Source: CAYJAD01 sp964370305 (lineage in GTDB: Bacteria > Desulfobacterota > Desulfovibrionia > Desulfovibrionales > Desulfovibrionaceae). From it: DNA of 64,000 nucleotides. This document shows, one piece after another, positions 1-8,867 of the stretch (position 1 is its first letter; every line of letters starts with the position of its first letter). The notes beneath the pieces were generated by a model, which was not told the origin of the DNA, ran no database searches, and worked only from the letters and a program-made list of their open reading frames with translations. The stretch is taken from NCBI GenBank assembly GCA_964370305.1, contig CAYJIU010000002.1, forward strand, positions 1-64,000. The letters run 5' to 3'. The position numbers and the translations under genes are program-made.

Positions 1-725
1 GATTTCCCACTATCTCTGGCATACGGTGCGACTCCTGCCAGAGCTGCTATTTGTCGGCGATTAAGGTGGCCTAGTTCTGGTAACAAGCCAAGCAAAATCA
101 TAGCTGTTTTTTCACCAATTCCTTTAAAAGAAACCAATATTTCATATCGTTCTTTGAGATAGGCATCATTCATCACAATATCTTTGATTTCTTTTTCTAG
201 CATATCCTGTTGTTTTTCTAGAAAATCAATATGTTGTTGAAGCATCTGTATTACCATCGCAGGCATCTTAGGAGCCTGAATACGATTTCTCTCTTGTTGC
301 AAATTGGCCGAAATATCAGATAAATGCTCAAGATATGTTTGGATTTTGTCATTTTTTGGGGTATACAAAAATAACTTATCTTGCATTGCATTTCCATAAA
401 ATGTAAGTGCTTGAGCGTCAATTTTATCTGTTTTAGCAATCTGCCCATAAGCTTTTAAGAAAGCTTTTACCCGCCTTCCTTCGGCTCGGTGAATATGAAA
501 ACCAAGCTCATGGAATATCTCCACGCAAAGTTGTTCATAACCGCCAGTAAGGTCAATCACAACAAGTAAATTATCCTGAAGAGTTAAACTCTCGCAGAAT
601 TTGCTGATATTTTTCTTGTTGTTCTTAACCTTTGTAAATTCACCTGTTTGGGAGTTGAAAATATCTAACTTACTTTTCGCAACATCAATACCCAAAAAAC
701 TATTGAACTTATGAACTTTCATCAT
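1..725 (-). CDS. IS110-family transposase (DEDD recombinase), 3' end beyond the window
   Basis: The reverse strand is open from an ATG at 725 (or the adjacent ATG at 722) to the window edge, giving about 241 residues. The N-terminus starts MMKVHKFNSFLGIDVAKSKL, the first Asp of the DEDD RuvC-like catalytic domain, followed by VVIDLTGGYE and DKIDAQAL. The visible C-terminal part (FKGIGEKTAMILLG, then RRQIAALAGVAPYARDSG) is the start of the Transposase_20 domain with its helix-hairpin-helix. IS110 enzymes move circular intermediates with a bridge RNA encoded at the element's end. The catalytic Ser region and stop codon are outside the window, so intactness cannot be judged. The element's right end is also not visible. 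Confidence 0.93.
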   Translation of the reverse strand, partial: MMKVHKFNSFLGIDVAKSKLDIFNSQTGEFTKVKNNKKNISKFCESLTLQDNLLVVIDLTGGYEQLCVEIFHELGFHIHRAEGRRVKAFLKAYGQIAKTDKIDAQALTFYGNAMQDKLFLYTPKNDKIQTYLEHLSDISANLQQERNRIQAPKMPAMVIQMLQQHIDFLEKQQDMLEKEIKDIVMNDAYLKERYEILVSFKGIGEKTAMILLGLLPELGHLNRRQIAALAGVAPYARDSGK

Positions 726-900
726 TATGATACCATCGTACTTAAAATTGTTAACGTACGCACTTATCGCGTGGTACAAGCAACCCATCAAGCGATGAGT
801 ATCCTGGTGAGGCGGAGATTAAGATGACTACGAATGGTTAATTCCATTGCGAGACAATCGTCCGCCTCACTTCCTTTTGCTTTTCTGACAGTATTATAAA
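726..900 (-). ncRNA. Candidate IS110 bridge RNA / structured left end
   Basis: The non-coding stretch just upstream of the transposase start contains a strong stem: GTGAGGCGGA at 807-816 pairs perfectly with TCCGCCTCAC at 861-870. A smaller internal hairpin (ATGG/CCAT around 834-846) sits inside it. In the IS110 group the bridge RNA is transcribed from the left end, upstream of and in the same direction as the transposase, and is roughly this size. What is seen is position and fold; the RNA itself and its ends are inferred. No promoter was assigned. Confidence 0.45.
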
Positions 901-916
901 CTATTTTCAAGTAACA

Positions 917-944
917 ATTGCGAGAAGCGCAGCGACGAAGCAAT
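917..944. repeat. REP-like palindromic repeat
   Basis: ATTGC at 917-921 and GCAAT at 940-944 frame a short GC-rich core (GAGAAGCGCAGCGACGAA). It resembles the ATTGCGAG...GCAAT intergenic palindromes found in many bacterial genomes. It lies just outside the putative left end of the IS110 element, and several IS110 relatives are known to insert at REP sequences. A decayed relative is at 34552-34593. Confidence 0.55.
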
Positions 945-1002
945 CCATGTATTAAAAAACTACATAAATAAGGAAATACCTTCCTTGAAATTACAATGCC
1001 GT

Positions 1003-1142
1003 GTATCAGACACAAGGAAGGCGAAGTTTTTTACGGTGTGGGGTTTATCTAAACATAAAATAAGAACAAAAATCGTTCAAAACAGTATCAGATGCAAGGA
1101 AGGCGAAGTTTTTTACGGAGTGGAGTTTATCTAAACATAAAT
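1003..1142. repeat. Two direct repeats of about 57 bp
   Basis: A unit starting GTATCAGA and running through AAGGAAGGCGAAGTTTTTTA to TTTATCTAAACATAAA occurs at 1003-1060 and again at 1085-1142, an 82 bp offset with only a few mismatches. No long ORF uses it. The second copy lies inside the larger inverted repeat at 1068-1198. Together with the IS end and REP it fills the 470 bp non-coding stretch between the transposase and the M18 peptidase gene. Confidence 0.75.
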
Positions 1143-1198
1143 GACCGGAGTAAAAAACAAGCCTGACGAAGCAGATGATACTTTTTTGAACGATTTTT
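1068..1198. repeat. Long imperfect inverted repeat, possible terminator
   Basis: AAAAATCGTTCAAAACAGTA at 1068-1087 continues to ATCAGATGC (1095) and pairs with GCAGATGATAC...GAACGATTTTT at 1171-1198; about 25 of 28 positions match. Inner segments (GTTTTTTAC near 1108 and GTAAAAAAC near 1150) can extend the pairing. The right arm overlaps the last base of the minus-strand peptidase gene, so the structure would form at the 3' end of that transcript. It could act as a terminator or be a small MITE-like element. Confidence 0.5.
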
Positions 1199-2592
1199 TA
1201 TGCTTCGTAAAAAGCAGTATAAGCAAGCACCGTAGCCCAAATATCAGCGCAGGATGCAAGCTCAAATGGGCTATGCATGGATAAAACAGCAGGCCCGCAA
1301 TCAATAACATGCATACCATAGGTTGCTAAAAACAAGGCCACGGTACCACCGCCGCCAAGGTCAACCTTGCCGCACTCAGCCATTTGCCAAGGAATTTCTT
1401 TTTTATTTAATACATTACGCATAAAGCCCACAAATTCGGCATCGGCATCATTGGCTCCATATTTGCCGCGTGAACCAGTAAACTTTGAAAAACAAGGCCC
1501 ATAACCAAGCTGAGCGGCATTTTGTTTTTCATGTACCTCTTGCCAATCAGGGTCAAGAGCTGCCTGCACATCGGCAGAAATGGCCCGACTATTTAAGAAT
1601 ACATGCCCAAGCTTAGCCTGAGCATCCCAGGCTTCACGGCAATCATCCAAGCAATATTCCAAAAAGCGCGAGCTGGCACCGGTGGCACCTTCTGAACCAA
1701 TTTCCTCTTTATCCCAAAGGATTAGCACAGTGGTATGCGCAGGGTTTTTCACATTAAAAAAAGCCTCTAAGGCAGTAAAAACACAAATGCGATCATCATG
1801 GCCATAACCGCCAACCAAGGCTTTATCCAAACCTACAAAACGCGCTGGCCCAGCTGGCACAGCTTGCATTTCTGCTGAAACAAAATCTTCTTCAGTAAGC
1901 TTATATTTATCATACAAAAGTTCTAGTAATTTCTGCTTGATAGGCTCTTTGGCCTTCTCATCCTTCTTGGAACTTTGCTGTGGGCTATGCCCTAGGATAA
2001 TATTTAATTTTTCTGCCTCAAAAGCGTCATTAACGCTTTGTGTCACATGCTTTTGAGCTAGATGCGGCAAAAGATCAGCTATGGTAAAGACCGGATCATC
2101 CTCACGCTCACCAATGACCACATCAATACTGCGCCCGTCAGCACAAGATACCACTCCATGCAATGCCAAGGGGCGCGCCAACCATTGATACTTGCGTATC
2201 CCACCGTAATAATGAGTTTTAGCTTGGGCAACGCCTGGTTGCTCAATAAATGGTCTTTGCTTAAAGTCAAGGCGTGGCGTATCAGCATGAGCACTGATTA
2301 AATGAAAACCTTCACTTAATGGCAAACTGCCCCGCCTAGCCACAAAAAGTGCCTTGTTACGAAAATCCATTAAAGCCGCATCCTTATGCACACCTTTGGC
2401 ATATCCATGCTCCTGCAAACGCTCAAGCACATAGGCAATAGTTTCACGCTCAGTTTTGCAACGGCTTAAAAAATCCACATAACGTGTGGCAAGCTTCATT
2501 ATATTTTTTTGCCCTGCGCTGGTACTTGCGTACACATCCCAGCAAGACTTAGGTTTATATTCAAGCACCGGATTTTTATTATTTTTTTTCAT
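1198..2592 (-). CDS. M18-family metalloaminopeptidase
   Basis: A 464-residue cytoplasmic zinc aminopeptidase that trims N-terminal residues from peptides. Family M18 is indicated by SAHADTPRLDFKQRP (metal-binding His/Asp, around residue 100), VLILWDKEEIGSEGATGASS (catalytic and metal Glu, around residue 290) and the C-terminal MHSPFELAS with the last metal His. The length fits bacterial M18 enzymes. The ATG at 2592 is preceded by TAGGA at a good distance. It is the last gene of a folC-selA-peptidase operon, 16 bp after selA. The physiological substrate is unknown, and no functional link with selenium or folate is implied by the family. Confidence 0.93.
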   Translation of the reverse strand: MKKNNKNPVLEYKPKSCWDVYASTSAGQKNIMKLATRYVDFLSRCKTERETIAYVLERLQEHGYAKGVHKDAALMDFRNKALFVARRGSLPLSEGFHLISAHADTPRLDFKQRPFIEQPGVAQAKTHYYGGIRKYQWLARPLALHGVVSCADGRSIDVVIGEREDDPVFTIADLLPHLAQKHVTQSVNDAFEAEKLNIILGHSPQQSSKKDEKAKEPIKQKLLELLYDKYKLTEEDFVSAEMQAVPAGPARFVGLDKALVGGYGHDDRICVFTALEAFFNVKNPAHTTVLILWDKEEIGSEGATGASSRFLEYCLDDCREAWDAQAKLGHVFLNSRAISADVQAALDPDWQEVHEKQNAAQLGYGPCFSKFTGSRGKYGANDADAEFVGFMRNVLNKKEIPWQMAECGKVDLGGGGTVALFLATYGMHVIDCGPAVLSMHSPFELASCADIWATVLAYTAFYEA

Positions 2593-2608
2593 TTTATATT
2601 CCTATATA

Positions 2609-4009
2609 TTATTTTGTATTCAAAACCAATTTCAAAACATCCAAAAGCAGTGGTACATCCTGCTCAAAAAGGGTTCTAGGGTCAAGGCAAAAGCTATCGT
2701 CCTCTAAACGTCCTAAAAGGGGCGGCCTAGTATCTAATAGTTTTTCCTTAAGTTTTGTTGATGACATTTCAAGTGGTTGCATACAAATGAGCGTTGTTGG
2801 CAAGTCCCGTTCAGGAAAAGCCCCACCACCCACTCGCGAAACTCCATCACGTAGCAATATTTCAACATTTTCAAGTTCATTATTTAAAATTTCGGCTAAT
2901 TGCTCAGCTTTTTGTTTAAGCTCAGCGGCTGGCATGGTAATCATGCGTAATGTTGGAATATCTTTCAAAGCTTGCTCAAGGTCGGTATAAATACGTAGGG
3001 TGGCCTCAAGAGCAGCTAGGGTAAATTTATCGCAGCGCATGGCCCGATGTAAGGGGTTTGAACGCATACGCCCAATTAAATCCTTACCACCAACAATTAT
3101 ACCCGCTTGCGGCCCACCTAAAACCTTATCTCCTGAAAATGTAACCACATCCACACCGGCCTGTATAGCCGTTTGTACTGTGGGTTCGTCCGGCAATCCA
3201 TAGGGGCTTAAGTCCACCAAGGAACCACTGCCAAGGTCTTCAATAACCGGTAGCCCGTATTCAATACCAAGGGCCACCATTTCTTCAAGGCTTACTTGCT
3301 TATGAAAACCTAAAATTCTATAATTTGATGTATGTACGCGCAAGAGAGCAGAAGTATTATCATTAATGGCATCCACATAATCTTTTACATGAGTGCGGTT
3401 TGTTGTGCCCACTTCGCGCAAAATGGCCCCACTGCGCTCAAGCACATCGGGAATACGAAATGATCCCCCAATCTCCACCAATTGCCCACGGGAGACTATA
3501 ACCTCGCCCCCCTTACAAAGCTCATCCAAAACCAAGAGCACGGCGGCGGCATTATTATTCACAACCATGGCCGCCTCAGCCCCACTAATGCGGCATAATA
3601 TATCTTCAACAATGGACTGCCTACTACCACGCCCACCGCTATTAAGGTCAAGTTCAAGATTGGTATAGCGCGCTGCAACCTCATTCACAGCCTTGGCCGC
3701 CGCATCAGCTAGCACAGAACGCCCCATATTGGTATGAATTACCACGCCGGTGGCGTTTAGGGCTTGGCATAATCGAGGACGTGTGGCCCTAATGACATGG
3801 GGTACAAGACGTGGCCAAAGGCTATTTAATCTAAGTAGTTTGGGGTCTTTTTCTTGTCCATTTCTAATGTCAGCGCGCACTGTATCCAAAAATTCAACCA
3901 CAGCATCACGCCACAAAGGACGAGGGACTGAGCACAACTCAGGGCAATCCTTTTCAAGAGCATTAAGGCAAGAATCTACCGAGGGAAGAGCACGAAAAAG
4001 CTTATTCAT
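2609..4009 (-). CDS. selA: L-seryl-tRNA(Sec) selenium transferase
   Basis: SelA is the PLP enzyme that converts seryl-tRNA(Sec) to selenocysteinyl-tRNA(Sec) using selenophosphate. The 466-residue product has the N-terminal tRNA-binding part (ALPSVDSCL, then VIHTNMGRSVL) and the PLP-lysine segment VVTFSGDKVLGGPQAGIIVG around residue 295. Length matches the family. The ATG follows an AAGGT ribosome site, 2 bp after the folC stop, so the two genes are probably co-transcribed. The window also contains a gene that needs this function: the formate dehydrogenase at 28232 with an in-frame TGA. selB, selC and selD are not in this window. Confidence 0.96.
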   Translation of the reverse strand: MNKLFRALPSVDSCLNALEKDCPELCSVPRPLWRDAVVEFLDTVRADIRNGQEKDPKLLRLNSLWPRLVPHVIRATRPRLCQALNATGVVIHTNMGRSVLADAAAKAVNEVAARYTNLELDLNSGGRGSRQSIVEDILCRISGAEAAMVVNNNAAAVLLVLDELCKGGEVIVSRGQLVEIGGSFRIPDVLERSGAILREVGTTNRTHVKDYVDAINDNTSALLRVHTSNYRILGFHKQVSLEEMVALGIEYGLPVIEDLGSGSLVDLSPYGLPDEPTVQTAIQAGVDVVTFSGDKVLGGPQAGIIVGGKDLIGRMRSNPLHRAMRCDKFTLAALEATLRIYTDLEQALKDIPTLRMITMPAAELKQKAEQLAEILNNELENVEILLRDGVSRVGGGAFPERDLPTTLICMQPLEMSSTKLKEKLLDTRPPLLGRLEDDSFCLDPRTLFEQDVPLLLDVLKLVLNTK

Positions 4010-4011
4010 AA

Positions 4012-5313
4012 TTATACCTTACAATGATTATCTGCATAGAGATAGTGTGGATACATTTCAAAAAATTCTCCCAATAAATATAATGAGCCACAAATGAGCA
4101 CGCAAGCACTTGCAGTGCCCTCACTTGGAACAATTTTATTTGCATAATCAAGTGCTTGCTTCATTGAATCTAAGGCAATCACCCTTTCATCATCAAAACA
4201 TTGGGCCAAGGCTAGTCTTTGTTCCAAAGATAATGCACGTTCATTATTCTGTAAACCCACAATAATCAAGGGACAATTATGACAAAGCTTACGCAATTGT
4301 TTAAGCTTTGGCAGCATAGCTTGCATATTCTTATCGGCCATGCATGAAAAAATAATTATACTGGGCAGTTGATTGCATTTACTCAAGGCATCCATAAGAA
4401 CTTGTAAGCCTTGTTCATTATGCGCACCATCCAATAATATTTGCCCAGGCAACTCATTTTCTAAGCAAGCAATACTTTGCAACCTACCGGGAATAAAAGC
4501 TTTTGCAAGCCCACGCCCTATAGCAGATTCATCAACATTACATTTAATCCGCTTAGCCACATCTTGCCATGCAGCCAAGGCCAAAAGAGCATTACCGCTT
4601 TGATGCGGGCCCATTAGGCCCAATTGTATGTTTGTAGGCAAGGAGTCAACACTTGCCGCCCTAAGCCTTGCGCCCTTAGTTTGAGCAGTATTTTGCAATA
4701 CCTCCATAACTTCAGGATGTTGTGGGGCATAATATACATTCATCCCTGAGCCCATGACGGCGGACTTATCCTTGGCTATGGCCTTAAGACTATCGCCAAG
4801 CACAGCTTCATGATCCATACTAATGGGGCTTATGCAAACAATATCCCTATTTATGGCTGACGTTGCGTCAAACTTACCCCCAAGGCCTGCCTCCAAAATA
4901 ACAAGCTCCACATCACATTGTACAAAGGCGTACACAGCAAGCACAGTTAAAAACTCAAAATAAGTTAAATGTGGGCATTGCGCATGAATATCATTGGAAA
5001 ACTTTACCCAAAGCTCCTTGGTCAATGGTTTACCGGAGCAAAGTATACGCTCCCTAGGCGAGACAAAGTGCGGCGAGGTAAAAAGGCCAGTACGCACCCC
5101 ATGAGCACGCGCCAATGAGTCCAAAAAGGTGGCTGTAGAGCCCTTACCATTGGTACCCACAATCTGCACCATCAAGAAGGGCAATCTTTCAAGCTTTAGG
5201 ATTTGCACGGCCTCTTGAATTCTATCAAGAGTCAAATCCATATGAAAAAGACCAAGGCCGGATAAAAACTTCATAAGCTGCGGATAGTTAGTGAACATGT
5301 GTGTACCTAACAT
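4012..5313 (-). CDS. folC: Bifunctional folylpolyglutamate / dihydrofolate synthase
   Basis: FolC adds glutamate to dihydropteroate and to folates, using ATP, in the cytoplasm. The 433-residue protein has the Mur-ligase-type P-loop VGTNGKGSTATF near residue 53, the ILEAGLGGKFDATSAI segment, and ILLDGAHNEQGLQVL at the start of the C-terminal ligase domain. The ATG at 5313 is supported by AAGGAAGG six bases upstream; a second ATG at 5298 has a weaker site. First gene of the folC-selA-peptidase operon, divergent from the lipoprotein gene at 5414. Confidence 0.94.
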   Translation of the reverse strand: MLGTHMFTNYPQLMKFLSGLGLFHMDLTLDRIQEAVQILKLERLPFLMVQIVGTNGKGSTATFLDSLARAHGVRTGLFTSPHFVSPRERILCSGKPLTKELWVKFSNDIHAQCPHLTYFEFLTVLAVYAFVQCDVELVILEAGLGGKFDATSAINRDIVCISPISMDHEAVLGDSLKAIAKDKSAVMGSGMNVYYAPQHPEVMEVLQNTAQTKGARLRAASVDSLPTNIQLGLMGPHQSGNALLALAAWQDVAKRIKCNVDESAIGRGLAKAFIPGRLQSIACLENELPGQILLDGAHNEQGLQVLMDALSKCNQLPSIIIFSCMADKNMQAMLPKLKQLRKLCHNCPLIIVGLQNNERALSLEQRLALAQCFDDERVIALDSMKQALDYANKIVPSEGTASACVLICGSLYLLGEFFEMYPHYLYADNHCKV

Positions 5314-5413
5314 AAAAAGCCTTCCTTGTCAGCATTTTCACCCTCACCACACTTGCCCCAAAAAGCCACTTATAGTAACATATAGACACACACAGAGAAT
5401 GTACGAGGTATAT

Positions 5414-6232
5414 ATGACTTTTTTATCCCACAAAAAATCTTATTCATTTACTATGATATTGATTTTTTCTTTTATTTTAACAGGTTGTGCAAGCAAATAT
5501 GGACAACAAACCACTGAAGTATCGTACTACCCTGCTTGCTATAAGCCTGTTAGCGATTTGCGCCGTGACGAAGCCAGCGTGAATGATAGCACTGCTGGCG
5601 GAGCCGTCATTGGGGCCTTGCTTGGGGCTTTAGTGGGCGGGCTTAGCACCGGTAAAGCCGAGGGGGCCGTTTTTGGGGCCGCGGCCGGTGGTGCTGTGGG
5701 TGCCGTGAGTGGTAATGTATATGGCACGTCTAAGGCAAAGCAGCGTGACCAAGAGTTTTACCGCGAGTATGCAGGACAATTGGATGCCGAAACCATACAA
5801 ATGAGCAGGGCCAACGCTGCAGCTAAAGTTGCTGCCCAGTGTTATGATAAAGAATTTAAAAAAGCCGTTGCCGCGGCACGCGCCGGTAATATCAGTAAGA
5901 TTGAGCTAACCAATCGCTATGATGAAATCCGCTCCGGCCTTGAAGAAACCTCCCGCATCTTAAACGTAACTTATAATAATATGCAAGCTAAGGACGCCGA
6001 GTATACGCGGGTCATGGCCGAAGAAACCAAAGTATATGACCCTGTATATGCTAAAAATCAACCAAAACAATCAACGGCTGCTGTTGCTCAAAGACAAACT
6101 GAGGTTAAAAAAGCCACCCAAAGTACAAAAAAATGGCAAGCCTCCAAAAAAGAATTAGATACCACCAAGCGCGACCTTGATGCCCAAATTGAAAATAATG
6201 ACCGCATCTTAGATGCCGCATTAAATGGATAA
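5414..6232 (+). CDS. Glycine-zipper lipoprotein, first gene of the Srf locus
   Basis: A 272-residue predicted lipoprotein. The ATG at 5414 follows GAGGT and starts a signal peptide ending in the lipobox LTGC (Cys near residue 23). Next comes a glycine zipper (AGGAVIGALLGALVGGLS, then GAVFGAAAGGAVGAVSG, residues 57-100), a small-residue helical pair that inserts in or packs against membranes. The remainder is alpha-helical and charged, with likely coiled coil at the C-terminus. An upstream ATG at 5291 would destroy the signal peptide and is rejected. It lies 34 bp before the membrane protease gene, in the same direction. Function is unknown; outer-membrane attachment is inferred from the lipobox. 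Confidence 0.85.
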   Translation: MTFLSHKKSYSFTMILIFSFILTGCASKYGQQTTEVSYYPACYKPVSDLRRDEASVNDSTAGGAVIGALLGALVGGLSTGKAEGAVFGAAAGGAVGAVSGNVYGTSKAKQRDQEFYREYAGQLDAETIQMSRANAAAKVAAQCYDKEFKKAVAAARAGNISKIELTNRYDEIRSGLEETSRILNVTYNNMQAKDAEYTRVMAEETKVYDPVYAKNQPKQSTAAVAQRQTEVKKATQSTKKWQASKKELDTTKRDLDAQIENNDRILDAALNG

Positions 6233-6266
6233 AACACTACTTTAATTATATAACGGACAAACTACC

Positions 6267-7448
6267 ATGTCACAAAACCAAGAACCAGACCAATACCAAG
6301 ATGAAGCTCAAGCCCCCCTTGCAGCCTCTGCAAGCGTTGCTCCTGTGGCTTGGTATGCAAGACCATGGTTTTGGGCTACTATATTATTAATATTATTATT
6401 TGCGCTATTTGCATGGTTATTATGGAAACAGTGGCAAATATATCAAAGCTTACTTGATGCCCAAAATGTGCAGGTACAAAAACAACTCGAACACAATGCC
6501 CAACTAGAAGATGAGGCAGCACGCTTGCGCAACGCTCTAAACCTTGAACCTTGCGACGTTAAGGTTTTTTTGGAAAATCAAGGTTTAAGCATACCTTTAC
6601 AAAATGTACCCCCAACTGAGCGAAATACTATCCCTAGCGATGGTGCAAACTCTGCCCCAGCTAATACACCAGCAACCACGCCAGCTACTGAGGCCGAAGC
6701 ACCACCGCCTATGCCAAGCATCAAACCAGCCACCAAGGCCGAGGCACCGCCACCAGCACCCTTAAACAAAGCTGAAGAAGCACCAAGTAGTGCTAATAGT
6801 GAGCCCTTGCCCATGGTGCAAAACCTTGAGCAAGCAACGGTGTTAATCATTGGAGATACTGGCAAAGCTCTAAAAACTGGTACAGGGTTTTTCATAGCTC
6901 CAGGGGTTATTTTAACCAATGCCCATGTAACTCAAGGTAGCAGTCAAGGCATTTACGTTGTGGGCAAGTTTGCTGAGCTAGCAACTAAATCAAAGCTCGT
7001 AGCGGTAAGCAATACCAAGGGCAGAGATTATGCAGTGCTCCAAGTTCCCATAACATCCGTTAAACCATTGAATTTTAATCTTAATATTGCTAGAACGCAA
7101 AAGGTAAGTGCTTGGGGCTTCCCCGGTGCTGTGACTGAGGTTGACCCAAACTTCAAGGCCCTACTTAGCGGCAAAGCCAGCTCCCCACCGGAGGTGGTAT
7201 ATTCTGAAGGCACTGTTAGCGTGGTACAAGATCAAAGCCCGCCCCTTATTTATCATACGGCTGTGGTTTCCCACGGCAATAGCGGGGGCCCGTTGGTCAA
7301 CGAAAAAGGTGAAGTTGTAGGTATAAACACCTATATTGCCATGGATGATAAGTCCTATCGGCAATCAAGTTTAGCCATAGTAAGCAAGGATATTGTGGCT
7401 TTCTTACAAGAAAAAAATATTCCTTATACTATTAGCCCTAAGGAGTAG
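6267..7448 (+). CDS. Membrane-anchored trypsin-like serine protease
   Basis: A 393-residue protein with a short cytoplasmic N-terminus, one membrane helix (WFWATILLILLFALFAWLLW, about residues 33-52), a short coiled coil, a Pro/Ala-rich linker (about 115-180) and a C-terminal S1-type protease domain facing the periplasm. The triad is visible: His220 in TNAHV, Asp254 in GRDYAVL, Ser339 in GNSGGP. There is no PDZ domain, unlike DegP/DegS. It ends 2 bp before srfA starts, so translation is probably coupled. Its target is unknown; the neighbours suggest a processing or regulatory protease of the Srf system, which is inference. Confidence 0.88.
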   Translation: MSQNQEPDQYQDEAQAPLAASASVAPVAWYARPWFWATILLILLFALFAWLLWKQWQIYQSLLDAQNVQVQKQLEHNAQLEDEAARLRNALNLEPCDVKVFLENQGLSIPLQNVPPTERNTIPSDGANSAPANTPATTPATEAEAPPPMPSIKPATKAEAPPPAPLNKAEEAPSSANSEPLPMVQNLEQATVLIIGDTGKALKTGTGFFIAPGVILTNAHVTQGSSQGIYVVGKFAELATKSKLVAVSNTKGRDYAVLQVPITSVKPLNFNLNIARTQKVSAWGFPGAVTEVDPNFKALLSGKASSPPEVVYSEGTVSVVQDQSPPLIYHTAVVSHGNSGGPLVNEKGEVVGINTYIAMDDKSYRQSSLAIVSKDIVAFLQEKNIPYTISPKE

Positions 7449-7450
7449 CC

Positions 7451-8866
7451 ATGGCCGGCGTATTTATTACCACCACCAAGCGCAGCCTCATGCGCCCCTT
7501 AGCCAGCCAAGGTATTTTTGCCACCGACTGCTTTCACCAGCTCCAAGCCATATTGGGAAGCTTAGGCCCAGAGCACAAAGCACTCCTAGCCGAACCTGTA
7601 CACAATAATGACGGTGCTGGTAATGAAAGCGTTGATTGGTATGCCCATGTAAAAGGCGATGATGTTCCAAAACCCCTAAGTACCCTGACCCCAGAGGCGC
7701 GCGCCACAACTCTACAAAGCATATCAAGCCTTGCTCAAACTGTGAGCACAAAGGCCCAAAGCCTTGCTCAAAGTAATGATGGTCAACACGCCCTTTCTGG
7801 TGAAATGTTAAAACTAGCCTTACAACACCCAAGCGATGAAGATATTTGGGTAGTTGGCAATCAACCTGTGGTTATTAATTGGGGTTTTGCGCCAGGTACT
7901 GTGGGTGCCCAGCCGGTGGATTTGACCCGCCTTGGTGCCGTAGCTGCCCCCATACCCATGGCCGCAGCCCCTGCCGTTGCACCGGTGGTGGCCGGTTCTG
8001 GTTGCCTAGGTTGGCTTTTACCCTTATTATTGCTTTTACTTCTGCTTTTACTGCTACTTAGCGCGTTAGGGCTTATCCCTTTTAACCTTCCAGCATCCTG
8101 TATGCCAGAGGTAAAAACTTCACCTGAATTAATTAAGGAGCAAGCAAGAGAGGCGGAACTATTATCAGAGCTTGACGCCCTACTCTTGCAATTACAGGCA
8201 AAGGCAGCCTTATGCATACCCGAAAAACCACCGGTGATAGAAGAGCCAGTAATCGAAGAACCTCCCTTAACTGAACCTCCTCTGGTTGAACCTCCGCTAA
8301 CGGAGCCTCCGGCCATTGTGGAACCGGAGCCGGAAGAAAAGGCCGAACCTCCCATACAAGAACCCTTTTTGGCCATGACACCGGAAGAAGAGCCAAAACC
8401 TGAGCCAAAGCCGGAGCCAAAGCCGGAGCCAAAGCCTGAGCCAAAGCCGGAGCCAAAGCCCGAACCTAAAAAAGAGCCGAAAAAGGATGATTCCTTAAAA
8501 ATACCGGAAGAGGCAAAGAATAAAAATGATATGAGCTTTCTTGAAGGTTGCTGGCGTAGTGAGACCGGTCTTTTTAATTCACGCACCGGCAAGCCCATTA
8601 TTGCAGAGTATTGTTTTGATAAAAACGGTCAAGGCCGTCGCCTTGTACGTGAGGATGATGGTTCTGTTTGTAGCGGAGGCGTACAAGCAAAATTCAATCA
8701 AAATGGCACTTTAGTCATGGAAGGGGTACAAGCACGTTGCCCCGGAGGCAATGCCTACGTGCCCCAAGAAGTACAATGCACCGGTAGTGAAAATTCCACC
8801 GATTGCAAGGGTAGGGAGCGTGGCGGAAGAAATAACTCTTGGGATGCGCGCTTCTATAGGAAATAA
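7451..8866 (+). CDS. srfA: SrfA-family bitopic membrane protein
   Basis: 471 residues. The N-terminal region (about 1-155) carries the features I associate with SrfA proteins: SVDWYAHVKGDDVP and DIWVVGNQPVVINWGFAPG. A very hydrophobic helix (WLLPLLLLLLLLLLLLSALG, about 186-207) is followed by a Pro/Glu/Lys linker made largely of PEPKPEP repeats (about 257-345) that could span the periplasm. The C-terminal globular domain (about 357-471) begins FLEGCWRSETGLF and holds several Cys. srfA, srfB and srfC occur together in enteric and other proteobacteria, where they are called virulence factors of unclear mechanism. Here srfA lies directly between the protease gene and srfB. Confidence 0.85.
   Translation: MAGVFITTTKRSLMRPLASQGIFATDCFHQLQAILGSLGPEHKALLAEPVHNNDGAGNESVDWYAHVKGDDVPKPLSTLTPEARATTLQSISSLAQTVSTKAQSLAQSNDGQHALSGEMLKLALQHPSDEDIWVVGNQPVVINWGFAPGTVGAQPVDLTRLGAVAAPIPMAAAPAVAPVVAGSGCLGWLLPLLLLLLLLLLLLSALGLIPFNLPASCMPEVKTSPELIKEQAREAELLSELDALLLQLQAKAALCIPEKPPVIEEPVIEEPPLTEPPLVEPPLTEPPAIVEPEPEEKAEPPIQEPFLAMTPEEEPKPEPKPEPKPEPKPEPKPEPKPEPKKEPKKDDSLKIPEEAKNKNDMSFLEGCWRSETGLFNSRTGKPIIAEYCFDKNGQGRRLVREDDGSVCSGGVQAKFNQNGTLVMEGVQARCPGGNAYVPQEVQCTGSENSTDCKGRERGGRNNSWDARFYRK
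8390..8469 (+). repeat. 12-bp tandem repeats encoding PEPK linker of SrfA
   Basis: About six near-identical copies of GAGCCAAAGCCG in tandem, encoding Pro-Glu-Pro-Lys. The phase is constant and in frame, so this is a protein linker rather than a CRISPR or regulatory array. Copy number could vary by slippage without frameshift, changing the linker length. Confidence 0.85.
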
Positions 8867-8867
8867 T

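Noticed and set aside
8390..8469. Short tandem repeats resembling a CRISPR-like array
   Set aside because: Unit is 12 bp without spacers and encodes PEPK in frame within srfA.
7861..8598. Long minus-strand ORF of 245 codons rich in Gly and Ser, opposite srfA
   Set aside because: It is the mirror of the Pro/Glu repeat region of srfA, has no recognisable domain and no ribosome site.
8751..8867. Upstream in-frame start for srfB inside srfA
   Set aside because: ATG at 8868 has a ribosome site and follows the srfA stop directly; the extension is a shadow of srfA.
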